Of a stretch of DNA of 64,000 nucleotides, positions 16,909 through 26,307 are shown in pieces; positions within the stretch are counted from its first letter, which is position 1, and every line of letters starts with the position of its first letter. The stretch spans positions 1 to 64,000 of the forward strand of contig NZ_JACUTY010000004.1 in NCBI RefSeq assembly GCF_014859555.1. Reading direction: 5' to 3'. Under the pieces are notes generated by a model that saw nothing but the letters and a program-made list of their open reading frames with translations, was not told where the DNA came from and searched no databases. The position numbers were made by a program, and so were the translations under genes. Origin of the DNA: Thiomicrospira sp. (GTDB lineage Bacteria > Pseudomonadota > Gammaproteobacteria > Thiomicrospirales > Thiomicrospiraceae).

Positions 16909-18444
16909 GTGAAGCGCAAAAAACTGTTAAAAAAATGCGAAAAACAAACCAAAAAAAGTCAGCGGTTAGCTAAACAGTTAGCCGAATCGCAAGCTTTAAA
17001 CCAGTTTTATGCCATGTGGACACACGAATTGCGTTCACCTTTAAGTGTGGTCGAATCCACGCTAGCTCAATTAAAAGCGCAATCCCTGCAACTGAACAAG
17101 GAGGCCGCCGACCACCAGGCCTGGTGGTTGTTGGAAACGGCGGTGCAACACATGTCGATGTCGGTGAATGACTTATTGGGTTTGGCGCAAGTGTCGCATC
17201 AGCGATTAACCATTCAATCACAATCTTTCGATTTGCAAACCCTGCTGCGTGAACTAGAGGCCATGTCGGTTAGGTTGGTAGGAAAAAAACCGATTGAATT
17301 GGACGTTAGTTTGCCTCAAGAGTCGGTTTGGTTGAAAGGCGATGCGTTTCGCTTAAAACAGGTGTTGCTCAACTTGTTAGCTAATGCACTTAAGTTTACT
17401 CAGCAAGGTCAGGTTAGGCTGGATTGGCAAGCTTATGATAGCGGTATCGAATTTCGCATAAAGGATAGCGGGCCAGGTTTGGCGGCATCTGAATTGGGTA
17501 AATTGTTTCAACCCTTTAATCAGTTGGTGCAAACCCAGGCCGGTGAAACCATCGGTTCAGGCTTGGGTTTGTTTATTGTCCAGTCATTGGTGGCCGCGAT
17601 GCAGGGAAAAATCCGGGTTGAGTCCGAACTCGGTCAAGGCACGAGTTTTATTGTGTGGCTACCCGTTTTAACGAATCCGTTAGCGCAGCCAGACGTGTTT
17701 GATGATCGGCCTAAAAAACATCAAAAGCCTGAGGTGAGGCCATCCAAACTTCGAGTGTTATTAGCCGATGATTCAGAGTTAAGCCGAGCTTTGTTAGTCA
17801 GTCAATTAACTCAGCCTGAACTTGAGTGGGTAGAGACGCAAGATGGTGAGCAAGCGCTACAGTGGCTAGAAAATAGTGAATTTGATTACGTGGTTCTGGA
17901 TAGATTTATGCCTAAGCTGGACGGCGAGCAGCTGTGTCAAAAAATTAGGCAGCTACAAATGGCTGGTCAGCAGGTAAATTTAAAAGGTGTATATTTAATT
18001 AGCGCCGAACCCTCCTTGGTGGATCAGTTAAATCCTTGTTTTGATTGTTGTTTTATTAAGCCAGTTGATCCTTTGCAATTAATCAAACGATTCGGATTAT
18101 CAAACCATTCCCAATTAAATAATCCGAAAAAAGACGACTGTAAAAATTTTATACATGATAAAATACCTAGTGATTTAACCGAAATGCTTCCTAAATTCAT
18201 TAAGGAAGTCGATTACCTACTAGGTGAAGTAGAGCAGTGTGTAAAAGCATCTCAGTATCAAAATTGTCGCGATTGGATGCATCGCTTAAAAGGCAGTTTT
18301 ATGCTGTTTCAACAAGATACTTGGCTGGTTGATTTGGAAGGGTTGGAAACCGCGATTCAGCATGAATCGGTACAAGACTCTTTAGAAAGGTTACATAAAA
18401 TTCGTTCACAAGTTCTTAAATTACAGGCCACTTGTGAACTTTAA
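16909..18444 (+). CDS. Cytoplasmic hybrid histidine kinase (HisKA-HATPase-REC-Hpt) without a sensor domain
   Basis: The 511-residue phosphorelay kinase has these parts in order: a Lys-rich coiled-coil start, a HisKA box with His 39 (WTHELRSP), a HATPase domain (N box LLANALKF, G boxes DSGPGL and GSGLGLF), a receiver domain from about 279 with phospho-acceptor Asp 331 (VVLDRFMPKLDG), and a C-terminal Hpt domain with His 458 (MHRLKGSF). There is no membrane segment and no PAS or GAF input domain, so the signal must come through a partner. GTG 16909 is chosen because AGG precedes it and upstream in-frame TTG codons lack a site. A palindrome copy at 17114 encodes DHQAWW. The response regulator follows after 26 bases. 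Confidence 0.88.
   Translation: MKRKKLLKKCEKQTKKSQRLAKQLAESQALNQFYAMWTHELRSPLSVVESTLAQLKAQSLQLNKEAADHQAWWLLETAVQHMSMSVNDLLGLAQVSHQRLTIQSQSFDLQTLLRELEAMSVRLVGKKPIELDVSLPQESVWLKGDAFRLKQVLLNLLANALKFTQQGQVRLDWQAYDSGIEFRIKDSGPGLAASELGKLFQPFNQLVQTQAGETIGSGLGLFIVQSLVAAMQGKIRVESELGQGTSFIVWLPVLTNPLAQPDVFDDRPKKHQKPEVRPSKLRVLLADDSELSRALLVSQLTQPELEWVETQDGEQALQWLENSEFDYVVLDRFMPKLDGEQLCQKIRQLQMAGQQVNLKGVYLISAEPSLVDQLNPCFDCCFIKPVDPLQLIKRFGLSNHSQLNNPKKDDCKNFIHDKIPSDLTEMLPKFIKEVDYLLGEVEQCVKASQYQNCRDWMHRLKGSFMLFQQDTWLVDLEGLETAIQHESVQDSLERLHKIRSQVLKLQATCEL
17114..17125. repeat. Iterated palindrome copy inside the hybrid kinase gene
   Basis: Perfect ACCAGGCCTGGT in the 14-bp form, read as Gln-Ala-Trp in the HisKA helix region. 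The symmetry extends further outward. Confidence 0.9.
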
Positions 18445-18470
18445 AAAATTATTATTAGGGGTGTTTTATC

Positions 18471-19142
18471 ATGGCTAAGAAAATCAATTTATTATTAGCG
18501 GAAGACCATGACTTGGTTCGTGCCGCATTAAAGTCACTGATTGAATCGGATGACGGTTTTAAAGTAGTGGCTGAAGCCGAAGACGGCATTACTTGCTTGG
18601 AGCAAGTGCGTGCTAAGTCACCGGATATCGTTATTTTAGATTTGGCGATGCCAAAGTTAAATGGTTTAAACACTATTTCGCAATTGAAGCGTCGCCATCA
18701 AGAAACGAAGATTGTAGTGTTAACGGCGGCTGAAACGCCAAGTGTTTGGCAGGAAGCGTTAGAGCTGGGCATTCATGGTATTGCGACTAAATCAATCAGC
18801 AAAAAAGAACTGTTGGATGGTTTGCGTAAAGTGATGGATGGCGAACGTTTTGTTGATACTAAGATACAGCCGAGTGTGGTGAATTTCTTAGACGACGATA
18901 TGTCGATGAAGAAAAAACGTGGTATGCGTAAGCTGTCGGTTCGTGAGAAGCAGGTTACTAAGCTGATTGCGGAAGGTTACAAGACCAAAGATATCGCTGA
19001 AATGTTGGAAATCAGTGATCGTACCGTATCTAAGCATCGTGAAAACTTAATGACTAAGCTAGGTGCCACTTCACCGGCTGAAATCACACATTATGCAAAT
19101 GATACCGGTTTAACCAAGGTTAAATTGCTTGAAATTGAGTGA
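18471..19142 (+). CDS. NarL/FixJ-type response regulator
   Basis: The 223-residue protein has an N-terminal receiver domain with acidic pocket (LLAEDHDLV) and phospho-acceptor in VILDLAMPKLNG. A C-terminal LuxR-type helix-turn-helix runs through LSVREKQVTKLIAEGYKTK and ISDRTVSKHREN. It should bind DNA as a phosphorylated dimer. It is the presumed output of the hybrid kinase directly upstream, and ATTAGGGGTG supplies the ribosome site. A strong terminator closes the pair. Confidence 0.93.
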   Translation: MAKKINLLLAEDHDLVRAALKSLIESDDGFKVVAEAEDGITCLEQVRAKSPDIVILDLAMPKLNGLNTISQLKRRHQETKIVVLTAAETPSVWQEALELGIHGIATKSISKKELLDGLRKVMDGERFVDTKIQPSVVNFLDDDMSMKKKRGMRKLSVREKQVTKLIAEGYKTKDIAEMLEISDRTVSKHRENLMTKLGATSPAEITHYANDTGLTKVKLLEIE

Positions 19143-19176
19143 TTTATCGAGCCTAGAGGTTGACTAAGCTTCAATA

Positions 19177-19207
19177 AAAAAAGCCGCGATTAATTCGCGG
19201 CTTTTTT
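19177..19207 (+). terminator. Rho-independent terminator after the response regulator
   Basis: A 13-bp stem (AAAAAAGCCGCGA / TCGCGGCTTTTTT) with loop TTAAT. The A-run on the other arm lets it serve the convergent minus-strand gene as well. Confidence 0.93.
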
Positions 19208-19228
19208 GTATCTAAAGTAAATATTAAC

Positions 19229-19711
19229 TTATTGAATTTTCAGGTAAGCATAACCTTCGCTTTGTAAGATCGCGATATCAAATACGCCGGACTCTACCAG
19301 CTCAATACCATCGTAAATTTTGGCTGGATCTAGATTGATTTCATTACGTGTGTGGTCGCAAAGTTTGACCGTAACCCCGCGTGAGTTCATAAGCGCATCT
19401 AAACGGCCTTTAAGTTCATCGCGACGCTCAAGCATAGCGGCATCATGCTCATAAGGCGTACCTTTAAGTGCGTCATCGGTTGTAAAACGCAGGCCGTGAC
19501 CAACAAATACCAATTGTACATCGGCATTCATTAGTTGGTTTTCGTAAGCATTCATAATGTTATTGATTGAGGTAAGCGTGGCTGAATAACGTGTGACATC
19601 ACTAAAGTCAACGTGGTAGACCACTTTTGCGCCATCATCTGCCGCTTGAAGAGGGGCGCTGAACATAACGAACATTAAAGCGACTAGGCTGAATAGGTTA
19701 AGTTTTTTCAT
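19229..19711 (-). CDS. Periplasmic DsrE/DsrF-like protein
   Basis: The 160-residue protein has a signal peptide (FMFSAPLQA|AD) and a mature DsrE-like domain: KVVYHVDFSD, VQLVFVGHGLRFTT, and a single Cys in GVTVKLCDHTRN at the place where DsrE-family proteins keep the active cysteine. Cytoplasmic relatives handle persulfide in tRNA thiolation or sulfur oxidation; secreted relatives are common in sulfur-oxidising bacteria but their role is poorly known. It is transcribed downstream of the PAS-GGDEF-like gene with a 29-base gap. Confidence 0.8.
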   Translation of the reverse strand: MKKLNLFSLVALMFVMFSAPLQAADDGAKVVYHVDFSDVTRYSATLTSINNIMNAYENQLMNADVQLVFVGHGLRFTTDDALKGTPYEHDAAMLERRDELKGRLDALMNSRGVTVKLCDHTRNEINLDPAKIYDGIELVESGVFDIAILQSEGYAYLKIQ

Positions 19712-19740
19712 GCTGTATCCTTTGATCTTAAGATCTATTG

Positions 19741-20658
19741 TTAGAGGGTTTTAGTTATTTCGCGACTGGTGCGCAGTTCGCGAATCGCGTCGTTTACTCG
19801 GTTAAATAAAGTGCGGCTGTCTTCGTCGGGTTGACGTAGTTCAGTCACACCGGCTTGGCTGGTTAAGCAGGTAACCGTGTTTTCATCCAAACGGATTTTG
19901 TAGCTGGAAATTTTCTCCTGCGTCAGTTTGGCGATGCGGAATGCATCCACGGCTTTGACTTCCGGCAATACAATCATAAATTGGTCGCAGCTTAAACGGC
20001 CAACATGACCTAGGTTTCCGACAGTTTGCTGGATGGCATGGGCGGCATTTAAAATTGCCTTGTCACCCAGTTCATGACCATACCCATCGGTTATATTTTT
20101 AAAACAATCTAAATCAATTTTGATTAAGGATAATGGCTGCTTATTTAGCTTAGCCGTGTTAATTAACTCGTCTGCTAAGTCCAAAAAGAAGTCACGGTTA
20201 TAAAAGTTGGTGAGTGCATCGTTTTTCGATAAGTGCTCAATTTGCTCTTCCATGTGTTTGCGCGAGCTAATATTGATTGCCAGCCAAATTACCGCTGGCT
20301 GACCATACACATCAGTTTTCAGTGGGTAAACACGAGCTTCATACCACTGGCCGCCTTGTGGGCCAGTTGGGTCAATGCCTTGGACTTCATCGTTAGCCAG
20401 TTGGTATTCAATTTCTTGCAAACGCTGCGTTTTAATGGCTTTTTGCACCAGATTTAAAAACCGCATCGCCATTTTTTCCGGCAAGACTTCAGCATAGGTT
20501 TTGCCGATTAGGGTGTGGCCGTCTGCATAAAGTGAGCGTTCTTGACCACCGATCATGTCTAAGTAAGTACCGTCTTCGCCCATAATGAAAATTGGGTCAG
20601 GCATCGCGTTGGCAATCGCTTCAATGTGTGAGTGTAACGTTTGATCTGTTTGCGGCAT
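19741..20658 (-). CDS. PAS and degenerate GGDEF domain protein
   Basis: The 305-residue protein has an N-terminal PAS domain (about 8-125, MPDPIFIMGEDGTYLDMIG) and a C-terminal GGDEF-type domain (YNRDFFLDLADEL onwards). The active-site loop, normally RxGGDEF, reads RLSCDQF at about residues 219-225, and no RxxD inhibitory site precedes it. It is therefore unlikely to make cyclic di-GMP and may be a sensor or scaffold. ATG 20658 is preceded by TTGGAG at nine bases; the in-frame TTG at 20673 is part of that site. EttA lies 20 bases upstream on the same strand. Confidence 0.85.
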   Translation of the reverse strand: MPQTDQTLHSHIEAIANAMPDPIFIMGEDGTYLDMIGGQERSLYADGHTLIGKTYAEVLPEKMAMRFLNLVQKAIKTQRLQEIEYQLANDEVQGIDPTGPQGGQWYEARVYPLKTDVYGQPAVIWLAINISSRKHMEEQIEHLSKNDALTNFYNRDFFLDLADELINTAKLNKQPLSLIKIDLDCFKNITDGYGHELGDKAILNAAHAIQQTVGNLGHVGRLSCDQFMIVLPEVKAVDAFRIAKLTQEKISSYKIRLDENTVTCLTSQAGVTELRQPDEDSRTLFNRVNDAIRELRTSREITKTL

Positions 20659-20678
20659 TGCAGGATGCTCCAAATTCG

Positions 20679-22349
20679 TTAATTCTTAATAATTGGCTTG
20701 TACTTGATGCGATGCGGTTGAGCCGCATCGGCGCCTTTGCGTCGTTTGTAGTCGGCTTCGTAGTCAGAGAAGTTGCCTTCAAACCATTCCACATGCGAGT
20801 CACCTTCAAACGCGAGCATGTGCGTCGCGATACGGTCAAGGAACCAACGGTCGTGCGAGATCACCACCGCACAGCCAGCAAACTCGAGCAGGGCATCTTC
20901 AAGCGCACGTAAAGTTTCAACGTCCAAATCGTTAGTGGGTTCATCAAGCAGCAATACATTGCCGCCCTTACGTAGGGTTTTGGCTAAATGCACACGGTTG
21001 CGTTCGCCACCGGATAATTCGCCAATGCGTTTTTGTTGGTCGCCGCCTTTAAAGTTAAAGCGTGAGCAATAAGCGCGCGAGTTCACTTCAAAGTTACCTA
21101 CCATAAAGACTTCGTCGCCACCGGAAATTTCTTCCCAAATGGTTTTGCTGTCATCCAATGCGTCGCGGCTTTGATCGACATAAGATAGTTGGACGGTTTC
21201 ACCAAATACGATGTCACCTGAATCGGCTTTTTCCTGGCCTGTGAGCATTTTAAACAGGGTGGATTTACCCGCGCCATTGGGCCCGATAATGCCCACTATG
21301 CCACCTTGTGGAAGTTTGAAGTTTAAGTCGTCAATTAATAAACGATCACCAAACCCTTTGGAGATATGGTTAACTTCAATCACCTTTTCGCCTAAACGTT
21401 CCGCCACCGGAATAAATATTTCATTGGTTTCGTTACGTTTTTGGGTTTCGATACTGCTGAGTTCGTCAAATCGAGCCATACGGGCTTTTGATTTAGCGTG
21501 ACGGCCTTTCGCATTGGAGCGAACCCATTCAAGTTCGTGTTTAATCGTGCGTAAACGGGCGACCTCCTGCTTGGATTCTTGCTCCAGACGCTTTTCTTTT
21601 TGCTCTAACCAAGAAGAATAGTTACCTTCATAAGGAATACCTTGGCCACGATCCAGCTCCAAAATCCACTGGGCCGCATTGTCGAGGAAGTAACGGTCGT
21701 GGGTAATCGCGACTACCGTGCCGGGGAATTCGAGTAGGAAACGTTCTAACCAAGCAATCGATTCGGCATCCAAATGGTTGGTCGGTTCGTCAAGCAATAA
21801 CATGTCGGGTTTTGATAATAACAAACGGCATAAAGCCACACGGCGACGTTCACCACCGGATAATTTGGTCACATCCGCATCCCAGGCCGGTAAACGTAAG
21901 GCATCCGCCGCTATTTCCAGCGTGCGATCTAGGTTATGGCCATCCATGGCCTGGATAATGTCTTCAATTTCAGCTTGCTTTTGCGCGAGCTTATCAAAGT
22001 CAGCATCGGGTTCGGCATAAGCGGCATAAATTTGGTCTAATTTAGCCATTGCTTGTTTGACTTCGGCGACCGCTTCTTCAACATTACCACGCACATCCTT
22101 AGTTGGATCAAGCTGCGGTTCTTGCGGAAGATAACCGATTTTAATACCAGGCTGCGGGCGGGCTTCACCAATAATGTCGGTATCTAAACCCGCCATGATT
22201 TTTAATAAGGTGGATTTACCCGAACCATTTAAACCCAATACGCCAATTTTAGCGCCCGGGAAAAACGACAAAGAGATGTCTTTTAAAATGTGTTTTGACG
22301 GTGGAACCACTTTTCCAACGCGGTTCATGGTGTAAACAAATTGTGCCAT
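20679..22349 (-). CDS. ettA: Energy-dependent translational throttle protein EttA (ABC-F)
   Basis: The 556-residue ABC-F ATPase binds the ribosomal E site and gates early elongation according to ADP/ATP ratio. Two ABC cassettes are present: Walker A GLNGSGKST and GPNGAGKST, signature LSGGERRR and LSGGERNR, Walker B LLLLDEPTNHLD and VLLLDEPTNDLD. The long arm-linker with charged residues lies between them. I take MAQFVYTMNRVGK as the start because it matches the family N terminus; an ATG six codons upstream is in frame. No membrane domain, as expected for ABC-F. Confidence 0.93.
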   Translation of the reverse strand: MAQFVYTMNRVGKVVPPSKHILKDISLSFFPGAKIGVLGLNGSGKSTLLKIMAGLDTDIIGEARPQPGIKIGYLPQEPQLDPTKDVRGNVEEAVAEVKQAMAKLDQIYAAYAEPDADFDKLAQKQAEIEDIIQAMDGHNLDRTLEIAADALRLPAWDADVTKLSGGERRRVALCRLLLSKPDMLLLDEPTNHLDAESIAWLERFLLEFPGTVVAITHDRYFLDNAAQWILELDRGQGIPYEGNYSSWLEQKEKRLEQESKQEVARLRTIKHELEWVRSNAKGRHAKSKARMARFDELSSIETQKRNETNEIFIPVAERLGEKVIEVNHISKGFGDRLLIDDLNFKLPQGGIVGIIGPNGAGKSTLFKMLTGQEKADSGDIVFGETVQLSYVDQSRDALDDSKTIWEEISGGDEVFMVGNFEVNSRAYCSRFNFKGGDQQKRIGELSGGERNRVHLAKTLRKGGNVLLLDEPTNDLDVETLRALEDALLEFAGCAVVISHDRWFLDRIATHMLAFEGDSHVEWFEGNFSDYEADYKRRKGADAAQPHRIKYKPIIKN

Positions 22350-22519
22350 AGGGTTTTCAGTATCCATTCAATAGAAATAAAGTTACTCAACACTTTACCG
22401 AAATTTGCGGCTTTTATAAAGATGTTAACGGTATTTAGCATGGTGATTTTTTTTGACAGCTGTTAAAATCACCTCTTACCTAAAACTATCCCTATTTTTT
22501 ACCGATTTGGAGTCCTTGC

Positions 22520-23791
22520 ATGTTTAATAAAACCATGACCATTGCTGGCTATGACGATGATATTGCTAATGCGATCGCTGCAGAAGCGAAACGTCAAGAA
22601 GATCACATTGAATTGATCGCATCTGAAAACTACACCAGCCCGCGCATTTTAGAAGCTCAGGGGTCTGTTTTAACCAATAAATATGCAGAAGGTTACCCAT
22701 ACAAACGTTATTACGGCGGCTGTGAACACGTTGATGTGATTGAGGCTTTGGCGATTGAGCGGGCTAAAAAATTGTTTGGTGCTGACTATGCCAACGTGCA
22801 ACCTCACTCAGGCTCGCAGGCCAATGCACCGGTTTTTATGGCGTTGTTAGAGCCGGGTGATACCGTTTTGGGCATGAGTTTGGCACACGGTGGGCATTTA
22901 ACGCATGGTTCAAAAGTGAACTTTTCAGGCAAAATTTACAATGCGGTGCAGTATGGTTTAAACGCGGAAACCGGCGAAATTGATTATGAAGAAGTCGCGG
23001 CCTTAGCGAAAGAACATAAACCTAAGTTGATCATAGCCGGCTTCTCGGCTTATTCGCAAATAGTGGATTGGCAACGTTTCCGTGACATCGCCGACAGTGT
23101 GGGTGCGTATTTGTTAGTGGATATGGCGCACGTAGCTGGTTTGGTGGCGGCGGGCCTTTATCCTAACCCGGTGCAAATTGCAGACGTGACCACTACCACC
23201 ACACATAAAACCTTGCGTGGCCCACGTGGTGGGCTGATTTTGGCAAAAGCCAACCCAGAAATCGAAAAGAAACTGAATTCGCTCGTCTTCCCGGGTACTC
23301 AGGGCGGGCCATTAATGCACGTGATTGCGGCCAAAGCGATCGCGTTCAAAGAAGCGATGGAACCGGAGTTTAAAGTCTATGCACAAAACGTGATTAAAAA
23401 TGCTCAGGCCATGGCCGAAGTATTTATGCAGCGCGGCTTGGATGTAGTGTCTGGTGGCACCAAGAATCATTTATTTTTAGTGAGTTTAATTGATAAAAAG
23501 CTAACCGGTAAGTTGGTGGATGCCGCATTGGGTGACGCACACATTACCATTAACAAAAACTCCGTACCCAATGATCCAATGTCGCCATTTGTAACCAGCG
23601 GTATTCGTGTTGGAACCGCCGCCGCAACCACTCGTGGCTTTAATGAGCAAGACTGTCGTGAGCTAGCTGGCTGGATGTGTGATGTCATTGATGCATGTGA
23701 TCAAACCAACGAAACTTGGGATGCGAACGTGATTGCCGGTGTGCGCGAGAAGGTTAAAGCCTTATGTGCCGCATACCCTGTTTATAAGTAA
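22520..23791 (+). CDS. glyA: Serine hydroxymethyltransferase
   Basis: This 423-residue PLP enzyme converts serine and tetrahydrofolate to glycine and methylene-tetrahydrofolate. The PLP-lysine motif [14 protein letters not shown] is intact, along with [11 protein letters not shown] and [10 protein letters not shown] near the N terminus. TTTGGAGTCC precedes the ATG at a good distance. The 170-base upstream gap contains a TTGACA at 22453, but no convincing -10 at the right spacing, so I do not call a promoter. A long palindrome follows the stop. Confidence 0.97.
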   Translation: MFNKTMTIAGYDDDIANAIAAEAKRQEDHIELIASENYTSPRILEAQGSVLTNKYAEGYPYKRYYGGCEHVDVIEALAIERAKKLFGADYANVQPHSGSQANAPVFMALLEPGDTVLGMSLAHGGHLTHGSKVNFSGKIYNAVQYGLNAETGEIDYEEVAALAKEHKPKLIIAGFSAYSQIVDWQRFRDIADSVGAYLLVDMAHVAGLVAAGLYPNPVQIADVTTTTTHKTLRGPRGGLILAKANPEIEKKLNSLVFPGTQGGPLMHVIAAKAIAFKEAMEPEFKVYAQNVIKNAQAMAEVFMQRGLDVVSGGTKNHLFLVSLIDKKLTGKLVDAALGDAHITINKNSVPNDPMSPFVTSGIRVGTAAATTRGFNEQDCRELAGWMCDVIDACDQTNETWDANVIAGVREKVKALCAAYPVYK

Positions 23792-23810
23792 TCTAATTTT
23801 TCCTTAAAAC

Positions 23811-23836
23811 AACAAGCACCAGGCCTGGTGCTTGTT
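23811..23836. terminator. 26-bp perfect palindrome between glyA and nrdR
   Basis: A perfect 13+13 bp inverted repeat with no loop bases is built around the iterated palindrome ACCAGGCCTGGT at 23818-23829. It starts 19 bases after the glyA stop. Only TGTTGG follows, so if it terminates it does so without a long T-run; it could equally be a partial attenuator or simply a copy of the iterated element. Confidence 0.6.
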
Positions 23837-23849
23837 TGTTGGAGCTTCT

Positions 23850-24326
23850 ATGCATTGTCCTTTCTGTAATGCCCCAGATACAAAAGTTGTCGATTCACGC
23901 TTGGCAACCGAAGGGGTTCAAGTACGTCGTCGTCGAGAATGTCTGGAGTGTGGCGAACGTTTTACCACCTACGAAAGTGCCGAGCTATCTTTGCCACGAG
24001 TGGTTAAGTCAGATGGTAATCGTGAGCGGTTTGAGGAAGAAAAAGTTCGTCGGGGTTTGATAAAAGCACTCGAAAAACGCCCGGTGGCAAGCGAACGCAT
24101 AGATGAAATGGTTAACCATATTAGTAAGTTGATGATGGCGGAAGGCTCGCGTGAGATTCCATCTTCACAAATCGGTGAATGGGTCATGCAGGCTTTGCGT
24201 GAACTAGATCAAGTGGCTTATGTTCGGTTTGCATCGGTCTATCGGTCTTTCCAGGATGTGAACGCATTCCGTGAAGAAATCGAAAAACTGGTGCAAGCTA
24301 CCGCCGCCAAAACGGACCGGGGTTAG
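23850..24326 (+). CDS. nrdR: Transcriptional repressor NrdR
   Basis: The 158-residue protein has an N-terminal zinc ribbon (MHCPFC and CLECGERF) and an ATP-cone domain ([19 protein letters not shown]). NrdR represses ribonucleotide reductase genes in response to ATP/dATP. ATG 23850 has GGAG at 23841-23844; an in-frame upstream ATG-less extension adds six residues absent in the family. Placement before ribD is common in gammaproteobacteria. Confidence 0.95.
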   Translation: MHCPFCNAPDTKVVDSRLATEGVQVRRRRECLECGERFTTYESAELSLPRVVKSDGNRERFEEEKVRRGLIKALEKRPVASERIDEMVNHISKLMMAEGSREIPSSQIGEWVMQALRELDQVAYVRFASVYRSFQDVNAFREEIEKLVQATAAKTDRG

Positions 24327-24384
24327 ATTTGTTCGGATTGGCTTGCTTCCAATATGGTGTTAAGGATTTGAGCAGGGTGTTGGT

Positions 24385-25521
24385 ATGACTCATAACCACC
24401 AGGCCTGGATGACGCGTGCGATAGAACTGGCTAAGCAAGGCTTGTTTAGCACACGCCCTAATCCGGCGGTAGGTTGTGTGATTGTAAAACACGGAAAGCT
24501 GATTGCCGAAGGTTGGCATGTAAAAGCCGGTCAACCGCATGCCGAAGTGGTGGCGTTACAAGCGGCAGGTGATCAAGCAAAAGGCGCAACGGTTTATGTG
24601 ACTTTAGAGCCGTGTTCGCATTTTGGTAAAACGCCGCCTTGCGCTGATGCTTTAATAGCCGCCGGCGTTAAGCAAGTGGTGGTGGCAATGCAAGACCCGA
24701 ATCCGCTAGTGGCGGGGCAAGGTTTAGCGCGTCTGCAAGCGGCAGGGATTAAGGTTGAAGTAGGTATTCAAGCTGCGCAAGCGGCACAATTAAATCAAGG
24801 GTTTATTAAACGTATGCAAGCAAAACGTCCTTTTGTGCGCCTAAAATTGGCCAGCAGTGTGGATGGTCGTACAGCGATGGCATCCGGTGAAAGTGTGTGG
24901 ATTACCGGCGAAGCCGCGCGTGAGTCCGTGCATAAATTACGCGCACGTCATGGCGCAATCATTACCGGTATTGGTACCGTATTGGCCGACGATCCGAGTT
25001 TAAACGTGCGGTTGGCGCCTGAAACTCAAGCCAAGCTTGGCTTGGATGACGTGTTATGTCATCCGATTCGGGTGGTGTTGGATCCTAATTTAAGCATGCC
25101 GTTAGAAGCCAAAATGTTGAGTTTGCCGGGTCGCACTTTAGTGATGACCAGTCAAGCGACGGCACAAAACAATAAATCGGTGGTTGAAACTTTATTGGCG
25201 CAAGGTGCCGAAATTGTCGCGGTACAGGCACAGGATGATCGTCTAGATTTAGATAGCGTGTTGGATTACTTGGCGCAAGAAGAGCAGGTCAGCGATGTGA
25301 TGGTCGAATCCGGTGCGATTGTCGCCGGTGCATTTATCGAGGCCGGATTAGTGGACGAACTGCATTGGTTTGTTGCGCCGCATTTAATGGGACATCAAGG
25401 CAAACCGCTGCTAATGTTACCAGGCCTGGTGACGATGCAAGATCGCATAAGTTTAAAAGCCAAATCGGTTGAAGCGGTCGGTGATGATTGGCATTTTGTG
25501 TTTGGATTCGCGGCTCAATAA
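24385..25521 (+). CDS. ribD: Riboflavin biosynthesis deaminase/reductase RibD
   Basis: The bifunctional 378-residue enzyme carries out the second and third steps of riboflavin synthesis. The N-terminal deaminase has zinc motifs HAEVVAL and PCSHFGKTPPC. The C-terminal reductase starts near RPFVRLKLASSVDGR. A palindrome variant (24398, HQAWMT) forms residues 5-7 of the protein, and a perfect copy (25419, LPGLVT) lies near the C terminus. It is followed by ribE after 40 bases. Enzyme length is usual. Confidence 0.95.
   Translation: MTHNHQAWMTRAIELAKQGLFSTRPNPAVGCVIVKHGKLIAEGWHVKAGQPHAEVVALQAAGDQAKGATVYVTLEPCSHFGKTPPCADALIAAGVKQVVVAMQDPNPLVAGQGLARLQAAGIKVEVGIQAAQAAQLNQGFIKRMQAKRPFVRLKLASSVDGRTAMASGESVWITGEAARESVHKLRARHGAIITGIGTVLADDPSLNVRLAPETQAKLGLDDVLCHPIRVVLDPNLSMPLEAKMLSLPGRTLVMTSQATAQNNKSVVETLLAQGAEIVAVQAQDDRLDLDSVLDYLAQEEQVSDVMVESGAIVAGAFIEAGLVDELHWFVAPHLMGHQGKPLLMLPGLVTMQDRISLKAKSVEAVGDDWHFVFGFAAQ
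24398..24409. repeat. Iterated palindrome variant (11/12) at the ribD start
   Basis: ACCAGGCCTGGA, 13 bases after the start codon, read as Gln-Ala-Trp. Confidence 0.7.
25419..25430. repeat. Iterated palindrome copy near the ribD 3' end
   Basis: Perfect ACCAGGCCTGGT, read as Pro-Gly-Leu-Val. Flanking GTTACC / GGTGAC extends the symmetry with a wobble. Confidence 0.9.
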
Positions 25522-25561
25522 TTCGACTAGCTAACCCCACTCAAACAACAGAAGGCACGAC

Positions 25562-26215
25562 ATGTTTACAGGGATTATTCAAGCGCAAGGCCAAATTCGC
25601 CGTATTGAAACCCGCCAGGGTGATTGGCGTTTAAGTGTGGATGTGGGCGATTTAGATATGTCTGATGTTCAACTGGGTGACAGCATCGCCACCAACGGTG
25701 TTTGTTTGACCGCGATTGAGTTTGATCATACCTCGTTTGTGGCGGATGTGTCCGCCGAAAGCTTAAAGGTAACGACCTTAGGCCACTTAAAAACCGGCTC
25801 AAAAGTTAACCTTGAAAAAGCGCTGCGTTTGCAAGACCGACTTGGTGGTCATTTAGTCAGTGGTCATGTTGATGGCGTCGGCACGGTCAAATCGATAGAA
25901 GCTGATGCGCGTTCATGGCGCTATAAAATTGAATCGCCGCGCGCGATTGCGCGTTATATTGCCCAAAAAGGCTCGGTGTGTATTAATGGCATAAGTTTGA
26001 CGGTGAATGGCGTTGAAGATTGTGTATTTGATGTCAATATTGTTCCGCATACTCGATCCGAAACCAATATTATCGAATGGCAAGTTGGTAGCCAAGTTAA
26101 CTTGGAAGTAGATTTGTTAGCGCGTTATTTAGAGCGCCTATTAACTGGCCCACAAGCAGAGTCGGCTAAATCTTTAACACCTGAATTTTTAGCAAGCCAT
26201 GGCTTTATGTCATAA
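25562..26215 (+). CDS. ribE: Riboflavin synthase alpha chain
   Basis: The 217-residue enzyme dismutates two lumazine molecules to riboflavin. It begins with the family hallmark MFTGIIQAQG and has two lumazine-binding halves: GDSIATNGVCLTA in the first and KGSVCINGISLTVNG in the second. A GGHLVSGHVDGVG segment starts the second half. It is also called ribC in some species. AGAAGGCACGAC supplies the ribosome site. Confidence 0.96.
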   Translation: MFTGIIQAQGQIRRIETRQGDWRLSVDVGDLDMSDVQLGDSIATNGVCLTAIEFDHTSFVADVSAESLKVTTLGHLKTGSKVNLEKALRLQDRLGGHLVSGHVDGVGTVKSIEADARSWRYKIESPRAIARYIAQKGSVCINGISLTVNGVEDCVFDVNIVPHTRSETNIIEWQVGSQVNLEVDLLARYLERLLTGPQAESAKSLTPEFLASHGFMS

Positions 26216-26307
26216 TTTAGGTGCCCTTTAGTTAAATTGGATTAAGCCATGCGTTATTTTACACACGCAAACACTCGCACGGAAGGTGTGAGCAAAAAAG
26301 GATAAAC

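Noticed and set aside
22453-22481. Sigma-70 promoter for glyA starting from TTGACA at 22453
   Set aside because: A perfect -35 is present, but no hexamer at 16-18 bases resembles TATAAT.
26216-26307. FMN riboswitch before ribBX
   Set aside because: The gap has 92 bases with only a small 7-bp hairpin; the conserved RFN-element segments are not there, nor upstream of ribD.
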